This document shows positions 42,261 to 53,955 of a DNA stretch of 64,000 bases, in pieces. The stretch's first letter is position 1; every line of letters begins with the position of its first letter. The stretch covers positions 848,359,978 through 848,423,977 of the forward strand of contig NC_090437.1 in assembly GCF_031143425.1 (NCBI RefSeq), read 5' to 3'. A program made the translations under genes and the position numbers. Under the pieces are notes generated by a model that worked only from the letters and a program-made list of their open reading frames with translations, was not told the origin of the DNA and ran no database searches. Source of the DNA: Pleurodeles waltl. Its lineage: Eukaryota > Chordata > Amphibia > Caudata > Salamandridae.

Positions 42261-42306
42261 GTTTTGCTATCGCCAGTTTATCACTGACCTTTGGTGTGGC
42301 GGACTT

Positions 42307-42823
42307 GGCTCTAACCTTTCAAAGATACTCGCTAAGCTTTGTAGCTAACAAAAACTTTGTACATCAGTAGTAATAACTAAATATTGCTTTTAGGGGCGAA
42401 AGAAGTTGACTTGGCAGTTGAGAAATGTAACACTCAGGGATAGATTTGCTACTATATCATGCAACAAAAAAGTTACTCTACTTCTTTACGTGCGAGGCTG
42501 AAAGCAGGACAGTGCCATATAAAATGAGATGTCATGCTCTTACTCTCTACCCTAGTGCTAGTGCATAATCGGGCTACTTAATCTAGCTTCACACAAAGCG
42601 CATACACAAGCAAGGTTCATTTGAACCACCCTGCACCTGGTCATTGAGACATTCTTCCTATAGCAAAATAGAGGGATCAGTTGTAGGTGCCATAACATCT
42701 TGTGGAGAATAGTGCCTCCCCCAATGCATGCACAGTTTCCTGGTTTCCAATGTTAGAATGCAAAGTGTTTCAAATGTTCACCATTTAAATAGTATGTAAG
42801 AGTTTCTTCCTGATTTCCCATTC
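42307..42823. other. No recognisable gene
   Basis: Mixed sequence right of the truncated Harbinger. It may be host DNA at the breakpoint. Nothing is recognised. Confidence 0.4.
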
Positions 42824-42828
42824 CTCAT

Positions 42829-45774
42829 TGTAGGAGGCTGGCCTGGCTTATAGTGGGTACCTGATGGTACTTACACCTTGTGCCAGGTACTTTATTTTAG
42901 TGACAATGTGCCAAAAATATCTCAGAGGATATACTCCCTTAGGAGGTAAGTAAAATACACAAAATATACACACAAACCAAAATCAGGTAAGTAGACAGTT
43001 AGGAAAGTAGTGCAAACACTGTAGAATACAATAGGATGCAATAGGCCTAGGGGCAACACAAACCATATACTAAGAAAGTGGAAAGCGAACCACTTAGGGA
43101 CCCCAGGCCTAGTGCAGTGTGTAGAGGGTCACTGGAAGTGTAAGAAAACACTAAGAGTGTCCAAGATACCCCAGCCAAAGACCCTTCTCCTACCTGGCGG
43201 CCAAGACATGGAATTCCCTCCCCACCAACCTCAGGTCCACCCAGGGCCACCTCGCATTCCGGAGGCAACTCAAGACCTGGCTCTTCAAGCAGCAGTAACC
43301 CCCTCCCCCTAGCGCCTTGAGACCCTCACGGGTGAGTAGCGCGCTTTATAAATCTTTTTGATTTGATTTTGAAAAGTAGGAGTAAAGTTACCCTACTTCC
43401 CCAGAAACATACTAAAGTCATGATAGGAGATTCTGCAAAGACCACAACTGACTGCAAAGCACTGTAGATGTATTCCTGGACCTGAGGACCTTCAAAGGAA
43501 GGGGACTGAATCCAAGAGTCACGAAAGTGTCCAGGGGGGCAGGAGCCCACTAAACCCCGGATGAAGGTGCAAAATGGCTGCCTTTGGGTGGGAAAAGCTG
43601 AAGATTCTGCAACAACAGAAGATGCAAGGAACCTCTCCTTTGCACAGAAGATGTCCCACGGTGTTCTGGAGGATGCAGAGTTGTTTTCATGCAGAAAGAC
43701 CACAAACAAGCCTTGCTAGCTGCAAAGGTCACGGTTGAAGAAAATGGGTGCTGCCCGGGCCCAGGAAGGACCTCGAGGTTGCCCCTTGGAAAAGGAGACA
43801 GAGGGGCTCTCAGCAATACAGAGAGCCCATGCAGAAGAATGCAGCACCCGCAGAAGTACTTGAACATGGGTTCAAGAAAACTGAGCACAGCAGTCGTCTC
43901 AACACTACAAAGGAGGGTCCCACGAAGCCGGTGGTCAACTCAGTGAGCTGAGCAGTGCAGGAGGGAGTGCGGGGGACCTGGGCTGTGCTGCGCATGAAGG
44001 ATTCCTTGCAAAAGTACACAGAAGCCCTAGCAGCTGCAGTTCACGGAGTACACAGGATTACTGTCTGGCATGGGGAGGCAAGGACTTACCTCCACCAAAT
44101 TTGGACAGATGGACCACTGGACTGTCAGGGTCATTTGGATCCAGCTCCTGTGTTCCAAGGACCACGCTCGTCACGATGAGAGGGGACCTAGAGGTCTGGT
44201 GAAGCAGAAGTTTGGTGCCTGCATTAGCAGGGGGAAGATTCCGTCGACCCACTGGAGATTTTTTCTTGGCTTTCAGTGCAGGGTGAAGGCAGACAGCCCC
44301 CAGAGCATGCACCACCAGGAAACAGTCGAGAAAGCCGGCAGGATTAGGAGCTACAATGTCGCTGGTAGTCTTCTTGCTACTTTGTTGCAGTTTTGCAGGC
44401 ATCATGGAGCAGTCAGCTGTCGATCCTTGGCAGAAGTCGTAGAGGGAGATGCAGAGAAACTCTGGTGAGCTCTTGCATTCGTTATCTGAAGAGAAGTCCA
44501 CAGGAGAGGAGGATTGGCCACCTAGTCAGGTAAGCACCTATCAGGAGGGGTCTCTGACATCACCTGCTGGCATTGGCCACTCAGAGGCCTCCACTGTGCC
44601 CTCACACCTCCGCATTCGAGATGGCAGAGGTCTGTGACACACTGGAGGAGCTCTGGGCACCACCGCTGGGGTGGTGATGGACAGGGGAGTGGTCAATCCC
44701 CTTTCCTTTGTCCAGTTTCATGCCAGAGCAGGGGCTGGGGGATCCCTGAACTGGTGTAGACTGGTTTATGCAAGGAGGGCACCATCTTTGCCCTTCAAAG
44801 CATTTCCAGAGACCAGGAGAGGCTACTCCTCTACGGCCCTTAACACCTATTTCCAAAGGAAGAGGGGGTAACACCCTCTCTCAGAGGAAATCCTTTGTTC
44901 TGCCTTCCTGGGACTGGGCTGCCCATACCCCAGAAGGGCAGAAGCCTGTCTGTGGGTAGGTAGCAGCGGTAGCTGCAGTGAAAACCCCAGAGAGCTAGTT
45001 TGGCAGTACCCGGGGTCCATGCTGGAGCCCTGGGGATGCATGGAATTGGCATCCCAATACCAGATTTGGCATGGGGGGGCAATTCCATGATCTTAGACAT
45101 GTTACATGGCCATATTCGGAGTTACCATTGTGAAGCTACATATAGGTATTGACCTATATGTAGTGCACATGTGCAATGGTGTCCCCGCACTCACAAAGTC
45201 CGGGGAAATTGCCCTGAACAATGTGGGGGTACCTTGGCTAGTGCTAGGGTGCCCTCACACTTAGTAACTTTGCACCTAACCTTCACCAAGTGAGGGTTAG
45301 ACTTATAGGTGACTTATAAGTTACTTAAGTGCAGTGTAAAATGGCTGTGAAATAACGTGGACGTTATTTCACTCAGGCTGCAGTGGCAGTCTGAGAATTG
45401 TGTGAGGTCCCTATGGGTGGCAAAAGAAATGCTGTAGCCCATAGGGATCTCTTGGAACCCCAATACCCTGGGTACCAAGGTACCATATACTAGGGAATTA
45501 TAAGGGTGTTCCAGTGTGCCAATCAGAATTGGTAAAAATTGTCACTAGCCTGCAGTGACAATTTTAAAGGCAGAGAGAGCATAAGCACTGGGTTTCTGAT
45601 TAGCAGAGCCTCAGTGACACAGTTAGGCACCCACACAGGGAACACATTCAGGCTACAGCTATGAGCACTGGGGTCCTGCCTGGCTAGCAGGATCCCAGTG
45701 AGACAGGCAAAAACAAACTGACACACAAGTAAAAAATGGGGATAACATGCCAGGCAAGATGGTACTTTCCTACA
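42829..45774 (+). repeat. TG...CA dispersed repeat with 5-bp duplication, LTR-like
   Basis: It starts TGTAGGAGGCTGGCC and ends TTTCCTACA, with CTCAT duplicated on both sides (42824-42828 and 45775-45779). The start matches the repeat beginning at 62945, and the two can be followed together for about 1 kb (CTATACTCCCTTAGGAGG, AACACAAACCATATACTAAG, GAGGGGCTCTCA). Frames inside are short and unrecognised. The TG/CA ends and 5-bp duplication suggest a very long solo LTR; a TIR transposon with 5-bp duplications is the alternative. A LINE 3' fragment is nested at 43165-43372. Confidence 0.6.
43165..43372 (+). mobile_element. L2-like LINE 3' fragment nested in the repeat
   Basis: The + strand encodes FSYLAAKTWNSLPTNLR then FRRQLKTWLFKQQ and a stop, the C-terminus typical of L2/CR1-group reverse transcriptases. 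It is followed by GCGCTTTATAAATC and a TTTTGATTTGATTTTG tail, the kind of short-repeat 3' end these LINEs have. The related repeat at 62945 lacks it at the matching point, so it is a 5'-truncated insertion. Confidence 0.75.
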
Positions 45775-45779
45775 CTCAT

Positions 45780-46802
45780 CACTTAATTACAATTGCTAAC
45801 GCTTCACAAGACTTTTACTCTCTGACTGCTGTGTGTTTTTCGAATTGTACTCATTTGAAGACACTCACATTCTAAAATGTTATGTTGCAAATACTGACAC
45901 CACTGCTGCCTAGTTATCAGAAGAGAACGAACTCTAAATGTAATGGATTCTCTTCCATGTCTGGCATGTACGTAGATTGCATGGTGCTTTTCTAGGCAGA
46001 TCTGTTCAATATTTGGTGGTCTTGCTTGCGAAACACACAGCTGCCTGTGAGTGGAGTTTTGGAAGTCAAACTGATGTATGTATTTGAACAATAGGAAAGC
46101 AACCCACACAGCATTAGCATGGTGCCAACACTCGTGCAGTGAAAAGCAGAGAAAATACAAGGCGGTTGTCAGCAGAGAAGAAGCTGAGCACTGAATGTCA
46201 AAGGAGAACAGTAGGCGGGCCCTGGGTTATGCTGAACACAGAGTTAAAGACCGAATTCCTACACAGAAGGTATGATTGCTAGATTCCGAAAGCTGATGTA
46301 CCACACATTGAGAACACTAGCCCCCCATTTCCTTGGCAGCCAGTGTCAGGGATTAAGACAATGTTCGCAACAATGCAGAGATCCACGGCTGAATCCAGGA
46401 TTTATTTGCTTTACATTTCACTAACCCATGCCTACAACATTGGGGAGTCGCTAGATGTTGATGGCACTGTTAAAGTTATTCCTTTCAATTGTGAGGGTGA
46501 AACCCTGCTTCAATACCTAGGTATGTGATAAGAATGTAATCCATGAAAGGGCTGCAGTACGGATTTACAGTGAAAAGTGAGTGAGGTTTTATTGGGCCCT
46601 GCTGTGACAAGCAACCAATGGTGTGAAACTAGGAATGTTTCCTCTCTGTTTGTGTCCTAGCTGTTCTTGAAGACTCCACAGGAAGTAATGCACTTGACCA
46701 GCAATATATGGAGTAAGGTTACTAATAAACTCTTTGCACTGTGGACTAATGGTTGAGGGTTTCTTAAGCTGCAAAGTTTCATTGTTGATCTGGGAAGACA
46801 AA
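45780..46802. other. No recognisable gene
   Basis: Mixed sequence between the LTR-like repeat and a small MITE. No motif or repeat is seen. Confidence 0.4.
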
Positions 46803-46948
46803 GAGTCTGATTTAAAACTCGGCGGACAGGTTATTCCGTCACAATGGTGACGAACATCCTGTCTGCCAAAATCTAAATCCCATTATATCCAATGGGATTT
46901 AGATTTCAGTGAATGGGATATCCGTCTGCCCAGTTCTAAATCGGGTTC
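46803..46948. mobile_element. 146-bp MITE
   Basis: GAGTCTGATTTAAAACTCGG at the left pairs with an end reading GAACCCGATTTAGAACTGGG on the other strand. AAA lies on both sides. The centre is a perfect-looking palindrome, AAATCTAAATCCCAT...ATGGGATTTAGATTT. It cannot code for protein. Confidence 0.6.
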
Positions 46949-49643
46949 AAAGTGTTTACAGAAATATTGAGCTTCATAAATATATCTTCACATCTCCATA
47001 TGGCCTTGGAAGAGAAGGGAACCACACCACACAGTACATCACAGCTACTGACACCTCAATGCTCAGACATATGTATCCTTTTAAAGCACCACATCGTCCT
47101 TGTACATAATGCTTGCAGCATCCTACTTCATGTTTCTATGAAAGGAAGGAGGCAGTAACCAATCCTGTACTGTTTGCTGCTGGATACAAGCTTTTAGAGA
47201 GGGGTGAAGGTAAAGTGAGAATTTAGAGGGGCTTGGCTAACTTCTGAGAGATGCATTCACAGGTAAGGTTTTTTTTATATAAAGGTTGCTGGTGGCGAAT
47301 GGCAGTCCATCAAACATCCATCTTTGTCTGTTTGGCCTCCAGCATAAAGTAAACATTATTGCGTTATAACCCACTGTGAATGCTAGTAACCACCAGAGAT
47401 TGCTCCTTGTGGTTAAGGACATGACAGAATACAACATTCTCTTTCCAGTGCACAAAGATGCTGGAAGACACATATTCCTTGGGAACAAATACAGACGCAC
47501 ATGCACTTTCTGGACCGTTCTCTAGACATCTATGAAATAAAGGTGGAGATACACATGGAGAAGGTGAAGAGGATATATCCATCCTGGGAGAAAAATATAC
47601 TTTGCCTGCTCATCTATTATTATAGATAAAAATGCATTTATGGAGTTGATGAATTAGACATGCATTTTCCTTGATAAATAAATTAGGAGCTATGCTGATG
47701 TGTTTAGTTTCCTCAAGGGTCCTGAGACACTGCAAGATTACACACAATAAAAAATAGCTAGGTACTACCTCCTATTTATCCTCTTCATCTTAGGCATTAC
47801 TATTGATATGGGTTCAACTTCTGACCTATTCGTTTTCTTGTTCCCTTCAAGAGAGAGGGAGCTTCACTTAAGGTCATGTTTTACTACTCACCTAAATCAC
47901 TATCTTCTATGTGCTCTCCTTTGCCTGGTTGAGAGGGGAGCAGAAATGCACAGCAGGACCAGCAGTTTAGAGAGATTTTTAGATAGGTTCCTTTGAATCA
48001 ACCTCTTTTCTAGCAGAAATGACAGGTGGAGTGAAAAGAAGAAATGAATTTTTGTTCTCCAGTAGGAAAATCATTGAGAGAATATGACTCTATTACAAGA
48101 ACCTGGAAAAGTCAGTTGTTGTATATGAAACCTCCTGTTTGTGGTACATCAGACTGGGATGCAAAAAGAGTCTCTAACAAATGTGCACACAAGGGTAATG
48201 CACAGCCGTGGTGCACAATCCAACACACACAGTTATAATTTTGGTTGCTTTTTCGATATATGATGGGGTAGTAGGATTATCTTGTTTAGCCATTGATATA
48301 TTCTATTCTACACACAATGAATTGTGTTTTGAAAATATCTCTTTTTGAAAAATCGACCACTTGTGATAGGGAGGTAGATGGATGTAGAGATCAGACTTCC
48401 CCTTTTTGGTATATTTGCCGTGTGATGCATGAGAGGGTACATGTAATGCATCTACAGATCCTGTTTGTATTTTTTATATTAAAGCTGGGTGCGTCATTCT
48501 GTTTCTTGAGGCAGGCATCAGACCTGGCGTTATAGTTGGACACTGCAACGTGTCCATCACAACCACGTGTAGAAATACCGTCTTTCTACGTTTTAACACA
48601 TGGAAAGGTTAATGCTGAAGTAGTTGGGCACTATCTATCAGACAGAGTTAGTGTAAATGCCCAACAAAATCTATTTAAAATTTGATAGTCGACAGAAAAG
48701 AACATTTGTAAAGACCGTACCTAAATAATGCTCGTTGCTGAGGTTGGGTAAAAACTCAAAGACATAGCATCCAAATGTAATCAATAGTTTTTAATGCATT
48801 TATTGCAGATAGTTTGCTGATGGTAATGCCTCTTTGGCAGCCTAATATTTTGCACAATTAAATAGCAACGATGACACTGTCTTCCTTTTAAAAAAGGAAT
48901 GAAGAATAACTTGGCAAAGAATTGAGAGAATACGCACTTTAAAATGTAAATCCTGCAGCAGCCCTCAGGAAATGAATGCTAGCTCTGCAATCCCTGGAAG
49001 CTTATTTCCATTTTTTATCAGCACCATCCTCAGGATCATCTCAGATTTTCATTACGAGTGTGCACTTTGACACATGCCCCCTGGCGCAAAGGTGGCGATT
49101 CAAGTAACTCAAACAGAAAACTGAAACCATCAAAAAACAGGATTCCATAGTGCCGCTATCTGCCTCGTAATGAAGCAGATTGACTAATAACAAAGACACG
49201 GAGCTGCTCGATTTCTTAAACCAGTGTGTATAAACACGTCTTTCAACAGACACTCAAAAACTCTTTTCCCTCCCAGCGAGAAATATGATCTGATGGCACA
49301 GACCAGGAAACTGCCACATGCTCGGACAGCAGGACAGTAGCTCAACTGAGCCGGACGTTCATAGGCTCTTCAAGTGAGAATGAAACGAGTAAACCCAGCC
49401 TTGCCTTCCAAAATGTTACCAGAGTACCAATTTCAATTCAGAGTTCTGTGATTTGTGTTGAAATCTATCCCTCGAATATCTGCAAACGTATTAACCCCAA
49501 GTGTAGCACTTATCTCTGCATACATTGCTTCTCTGTTCGGTGCTCCATGTGCCCGATTCTTATTGTGGTTTTGAGTTATGGGACACTCAATAGCAAGCGG
49601 GTTTACAGTGACGAGCCGACTCCATCTTCAATCACTTATAGAC
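46949..49643. other. No recognisable gene
   Basis: AT-leaning sequence, possibly host intergenic or intronic DNA. Frames are all under about 90 codons and unrecognised. Confidence 0.4.
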
Positions 49644-49646
49644 TAT

Positions 49647-49815
49647 GGCCCTCATTACAACTTTGGGGGTCTTCTCAGAAGGTATGACGGTATGAGTGGA
49701 GATGTGCCAACCCACCACACTCATAATGTGGCAGTCTTCACCACCAGCCTGTTGGCAGTGGGACTGCCACATTTACCCTGGTGGTCAGAAGACCATCGGG
49801 GTCAAAATGACCACC
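49647..49815. mobile_element. 169-bp Harbinger-type MITE
   Basis: GGCCCTCATTACAACTTTGG at the left pairs with an end reading GGTGGTCATTTTGACCCC on the other strand. TAT flanks both sides (49644-49646 and 49816-49818). The ends match the large Harbinger family (left end of copy 2, right end of copy 1). The interior has GTGGCAGTCTTCACCACCAG-type words and cannot code. Confidence 0.75.
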
Positions 49816-49818
49816 TAT

Positions 49819-51019
49819 ATGTATACATACTGCTCACCATTCAGCCACTTAATTCTGGTCACCAACAGTTTATGAATCCAAATTTGATGACAGTCCCTAC
49901 TACCAGCTCCTGTAGGTTGTAGTTAAATATTAAATAGGATAGAAGCAAAGAGCAGATCCTTGATAAATAGCACAGGAAACAGCCAACCTCTTGCTTTGAA
50001 ATAGAGGTGCAGTAATTATAGGATCTTAGCTGATACTAAGGAGCAGTTCTTTAAATGGAAATATAAAAGTGCTTGTACTGTTTAGAGTACTTGTTTGTTC
50101 CTGATAAGTACCAGTCTTTAGACCGCCAGCCTCATAATAAAGCTCTCTGTTAACCAGTCCCTGGTGCATGTGCTCTGAACCGTAAAACATGGTGAAACTG
50201 GCTATATTTCTAATTAACATATTTAATCACTCTATATGTCCTTCGTATATGGTACAAAGTGCATCTGAGGCCTGTCAGTCTAGTGTCTCTAGTGAACCTC
50301 AGCACCTATTGTGCCACCACTAAAGCAACAATACAAAATATGACTGCAGGCCTTCCACCAGTAGCCTAGCTGTGCAAGTTTAAAGTGCAGATTCAACCTG
50401 TCACAATTTCCCATTTTGACAGGCCTAAACCCTCCTTTTAGATATTAATAGGTCACCCCTTTATAAGCCTTAATTCTCACTAAAGCTGGGCGCATTATAT
50501 AAAAGTGGGGCATTTATAAGTATGATGTACAACCTGTTCTTACAGTAAGATAGGTGCCAAAAGCTATTTTTATTCCAGCAGGGTTAGGGTCCTGTTTCAT
50601 AGGACTGTATTGGGAGATAACAGCAAAATTAAATAATTTATCTGTGCTTAGGAAAAGTTACAACGTTAATTATTAGACTTTTTAAAATGTTTATTACAAA
50701 CACAATTCTTCAGTGAAGTCTGATTTGTACTAAATGTTTTACAAAAGATACTTTTAAAACGTTACCTTTTACCTACCCGAAGCCTCCAGAAGCTTGTATC
50801 CTGGGAGCTGTATAGCATCTTGATGAGGTGTGAATTGGCTGCCAGACCTCAGACAAAGGCCTTGGGTGTGGGGAGATGCTCTGTTGCTCTGACAGGATGA
50901 CCATCTGGGCATTGCCCAGGAACTTAATTATCTACACAGAGGCCTACATTGTCACAGGCAGATGTAGCTAACACCTGAGTTTGCTATCTCTTTTTTCCTG
51001 TATGCCAGCCAGACATCAG
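49819..51019. other. No recognisable gene
   Basis: Mixed sequence leading up to the LINE. It may contain LINE 5' sequence not recognisable from one copy. Confidence 0.35.
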
Positions 51020-53955
51020 TCTGATATTAAAAAGCTATCATGAGCAGCTTGAGATAGCTGGCAAAGAATACCTCTTGGCCACTATTCCTAATGCAAGGTG
51101 CTCAATTGAAGAACTATATAGCATTTTGAATAGTTTTATAAAACCCTGCCCTTGCACCCAGTCTATCCTGGCCTCTCAACAATTGTGTGATTCATTGGCA
51201 GACTTCTTTGAATATAAAATAAACCTGTTTACAAAATAATTCCAATGGTTCCAGAATTGTCTATGAAAGAATATGACATAAATCAAGCCCCTTCTAATGT
51301 CTCTAATACATTAAGTAATTTTGAGCTTTGCTTCCTGGAGCAGGTACAAAGGATGCTATCACTATCCAAATCCGGATCTCCCCTGGATCCATGTCCCCTT
51401 AGGATTATGGCTAGTTTGAATCTGGTGATAGTTCTCATTCTAATGGACCTATTTAATCTCTATTTAACCTCAACCAAGATTGTGGCAAGTTGGAAATGTG
51501 CATAAGTTCCACCCATCCTTAAGAAACCATTAGCTAACCCAGAGGTTCTTTCCATCTTTCGCCCTATCTCCTTGTTACCATCATTTGCCAATATTTTAGA
51601 AGGATATGTCAACTCCCAATTGTGATTCTTGGAGAACATAAAATCCTAGACAGTTCACAGTCATGTTTAAGAGCACCCCACAGCACAGAGACAGCTCTGC
51701 TGGCAGCCTCTGACAACATCAGACTATCCTTAGATACTGGAACTGTGATTATGCTGCTCCTACTAGACTTGCCTATGACCTTTGATATGGTCTCTCATCC
51801 CGTTTTTTATTCATAAACTGTATGAGGCTTGTGTATGTGGCAAGGCCCTGCTTTGGCTCAGGGATTTTTAGGCAACCTAACCCAAAATATCTGTCTTGAC
51901 TCTTTTAGGCCCCAAACCTTAAGAATCAACAAAGGAGTTCAACAGGTTTTGTTCTTAAGCCCGACTCGTTTTAATATTTACATGGTGCCATTAGTGAGAA
52001 TTTATGGATTTGACATCATATCCTTGTCACAGTTTCCTCGGGATCTGCACCCTACTGAACAAGAAAGCCCACCTCCCAGCGCCATCAACTCAGAAAGCTT
52101 TAATAGCACAGAGTTATGATGAAGCAAGGCGGGGGAATGGAATTATAGTAGGGAACAGCTGGGAGGCAGATCTGAAAAGGAAAAGGTTAGAACAAACATG
52201 CATATACTCATTAATGACAATCTAATTCACCATTAGAGCGTTTGCGTACATGCATCTCCATAACACCAGATTGAATCTCTTTGTGATTGGGCAATAGCCC
52301 CTTCTGTAAATCACAACACCAGAATGAACTGAGACCTCCGAGTCCCAAGGAGACCAGAGTTTTAGACCACGGACACTCTCTTAAATATCAATCGTAGAAC
52401 CACTTATGCATTGATAAAACTCTAAACATTAGATCTCAGTTTAGAAGATTTGTAAACACTTAAAGAGGTCTTTTTACATAATATAAAACACCTTAATATG
52501 TATCTCACATATCATGCATCCTAAAACAATGAAACTGTGATTTCTTTATCTTAGAAACCCTTTTTCGATAAATGTTCTCCTGTACATGAAAAGTGCTTTA
52601 AGTATTGAGAGTAAAACACCATGCTCGTTATTCTAGAGGAATGCTGAAAGTTAGGGAGAAAACAACTCCATTCTAACTTGGGCTCTTCACGACCTTACCG
52701 CCCACGAGTACGACCTACTCATGTCTGAATTCCAAATGGAATAACAGGAACCTTCGAGTTTCTGCCAAGCTGCCTTTGAAGAAATTCTGCTTTGCTCCAG
52801 AGGAAAATCCCTTGAGGTCTGACTGCATCAACGTCTTCAAAATAGTGAGCTACGAGCTTGGGTGTGGCTGGGCTTTATAGGCCAGCCACACCCCAAGATG
52901 GCAGCTGCCTCTAAAACATGGGAAATGTAGTCCCTTCATAAAATAGCACTGAAAAGTGCATCCTGACCACCAGTGACCTGAACATGCAGCTATGTGAGCT
53001 TTACCACAGGGCAAACAATGCTGCTGGCCATTCTTGGAACAAGCAGGGATGATCAGTGGTGCGCATAAAGCGCCGCAAATCCTCGCAGCGGATCTTCGGG
53101 TGGAACCTGGACCGCACACAACCTTTTTCCTGATAATCCTATGTGGATGACATGCAATTGCTGAAACTGACTTTATGAAAGGACAGACACAGTTTTCCCA
53201 CTGTATCCATGAAATTGAGACATGGATGACCAATAATTGTCTCCAGTTGTATGGAGATAAAACAGAGATCCTACTCTTTGGCAAGGCACTGGAAACTTGG
53301 TCAGCCAATTGGTGGTCACCTGAGCTAGTCCCAGCTCCAGCTCCTAAACAGATAGTAAAAAATCTAGGGGTGAAAATCGATCAATATCTATTGATGAAAG
53401 CCCAGGTTGACTCTATCTGTGGTACCTGCTATGCCACCAGGTGGCTCCTAAGGAAGACTTTTCAGTGGCTTCCCCCAAGATATAGAAAATCGGTAGTCCA
53501 GACTCTTATTCCTAGTCACCTAAATTACGGTAATGAATTCTAGGAGCAGCTAACTACACCTTCGTATCACAACTCCAGGTGTTGCAGAATACTGCTGCCC
53601 AGCTAATTTGTAGCTTCCCCCATCGTACTTCCATGGCTCCCATTTTAAGGGACCCTCATTGGCTGCCCATAAAAAAACGCATATTCTTCAAGATATATTG
53701 CCTGAAACAGAAAGTGTTAATTAATGCCTTGCTCAAATATTTTCATTCAAAGCTTTGCTTGTATCAGCCCTTAGGTTTTGAGATCTTCCAACATGTCCTA
53801 TCTAAAAATAGCTTGCATCCGCACAGCCAGATTTGACAATAGATCAATATCCTACTTGGCACCATCTTATTGGAATAAAGTTTCCCTATCTATTTGACTA
53901 TGTGAAGATCATGTGAAATTCAAAAAGATATCACAAACATGCCTGTTTAATGCTT
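51020..53955 (+). pseudogene. L2-like LINE reverse transcriptase, broken and interrupted
   Basis: Frames on the + strand follow an L2/CR1-group ORF2 in order: QLCDSLADFFEYKI (near 51190), VPPILKKP and FRPISLLPSFANILE (51510-51605), STETALLAASDNIRLSLDTG and MLLLLDLPMTFDMV (51680-51790, first catalytic Asp region), GKALLWLRDFLGNLTQ (near 51840), LSPTRFNIYMVPL (near 51955), then after the inserted repeat YVDDMQLLKL (53140-53170, the YxDD motif). Next come IETWMTNNCLQLYGDKTEIL, VKNLGVKIDQ, LRDPHWLPIKKRIFFKIY and a tail near 53925 resembling KFKK...TCLF. Stops and frameshifts are scattered throughout, for example at 51504 and 51625. No endonuclease domain is recognisable upstream. Confidence 0.82.
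52025..53135. repeat. Solo-LTR-like insertion in the LINE
   Basis: It starts TGTCACAG and ends CCTGATA, and is bounded by ATCCT on both sides (52020-52024 and 53136-53140), a 5-bp duplication. It lies exactly between the LINE codons for DIIS and YVDD. The interior, 1111 bp, has no coding frame. TG at the start with 5-bp duplication fits an LTR; the end reads TA instead of CA, probably by mutation. Confidence 0.68.

Larger units (their letters stand above)
35247..42306 (+). mobile_element. Large PIF/Harbinger, copy 2, decayed and right-truncated
   Basis: It begins GGCCCTCATTACAACCAGGG after TTA (35244-35246) and follows copy 1 throughout: left arm, transposase exon 1, minisatellite zone, antisense gene A, main transposase exons and the gene B tail. 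Near 42250 it jumps from gene B exon 2 straight to sequence matching copy 1 near 17105. About 1.37 kb is missing, including gene B exon 1. The match then stops near 42306, about 120 bp short of where the right TIR should end. It lacks the nested MITE and the 59-bp array of copy 1 but keeps an intron that copy 1 lacks. Confidence 0.86.
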
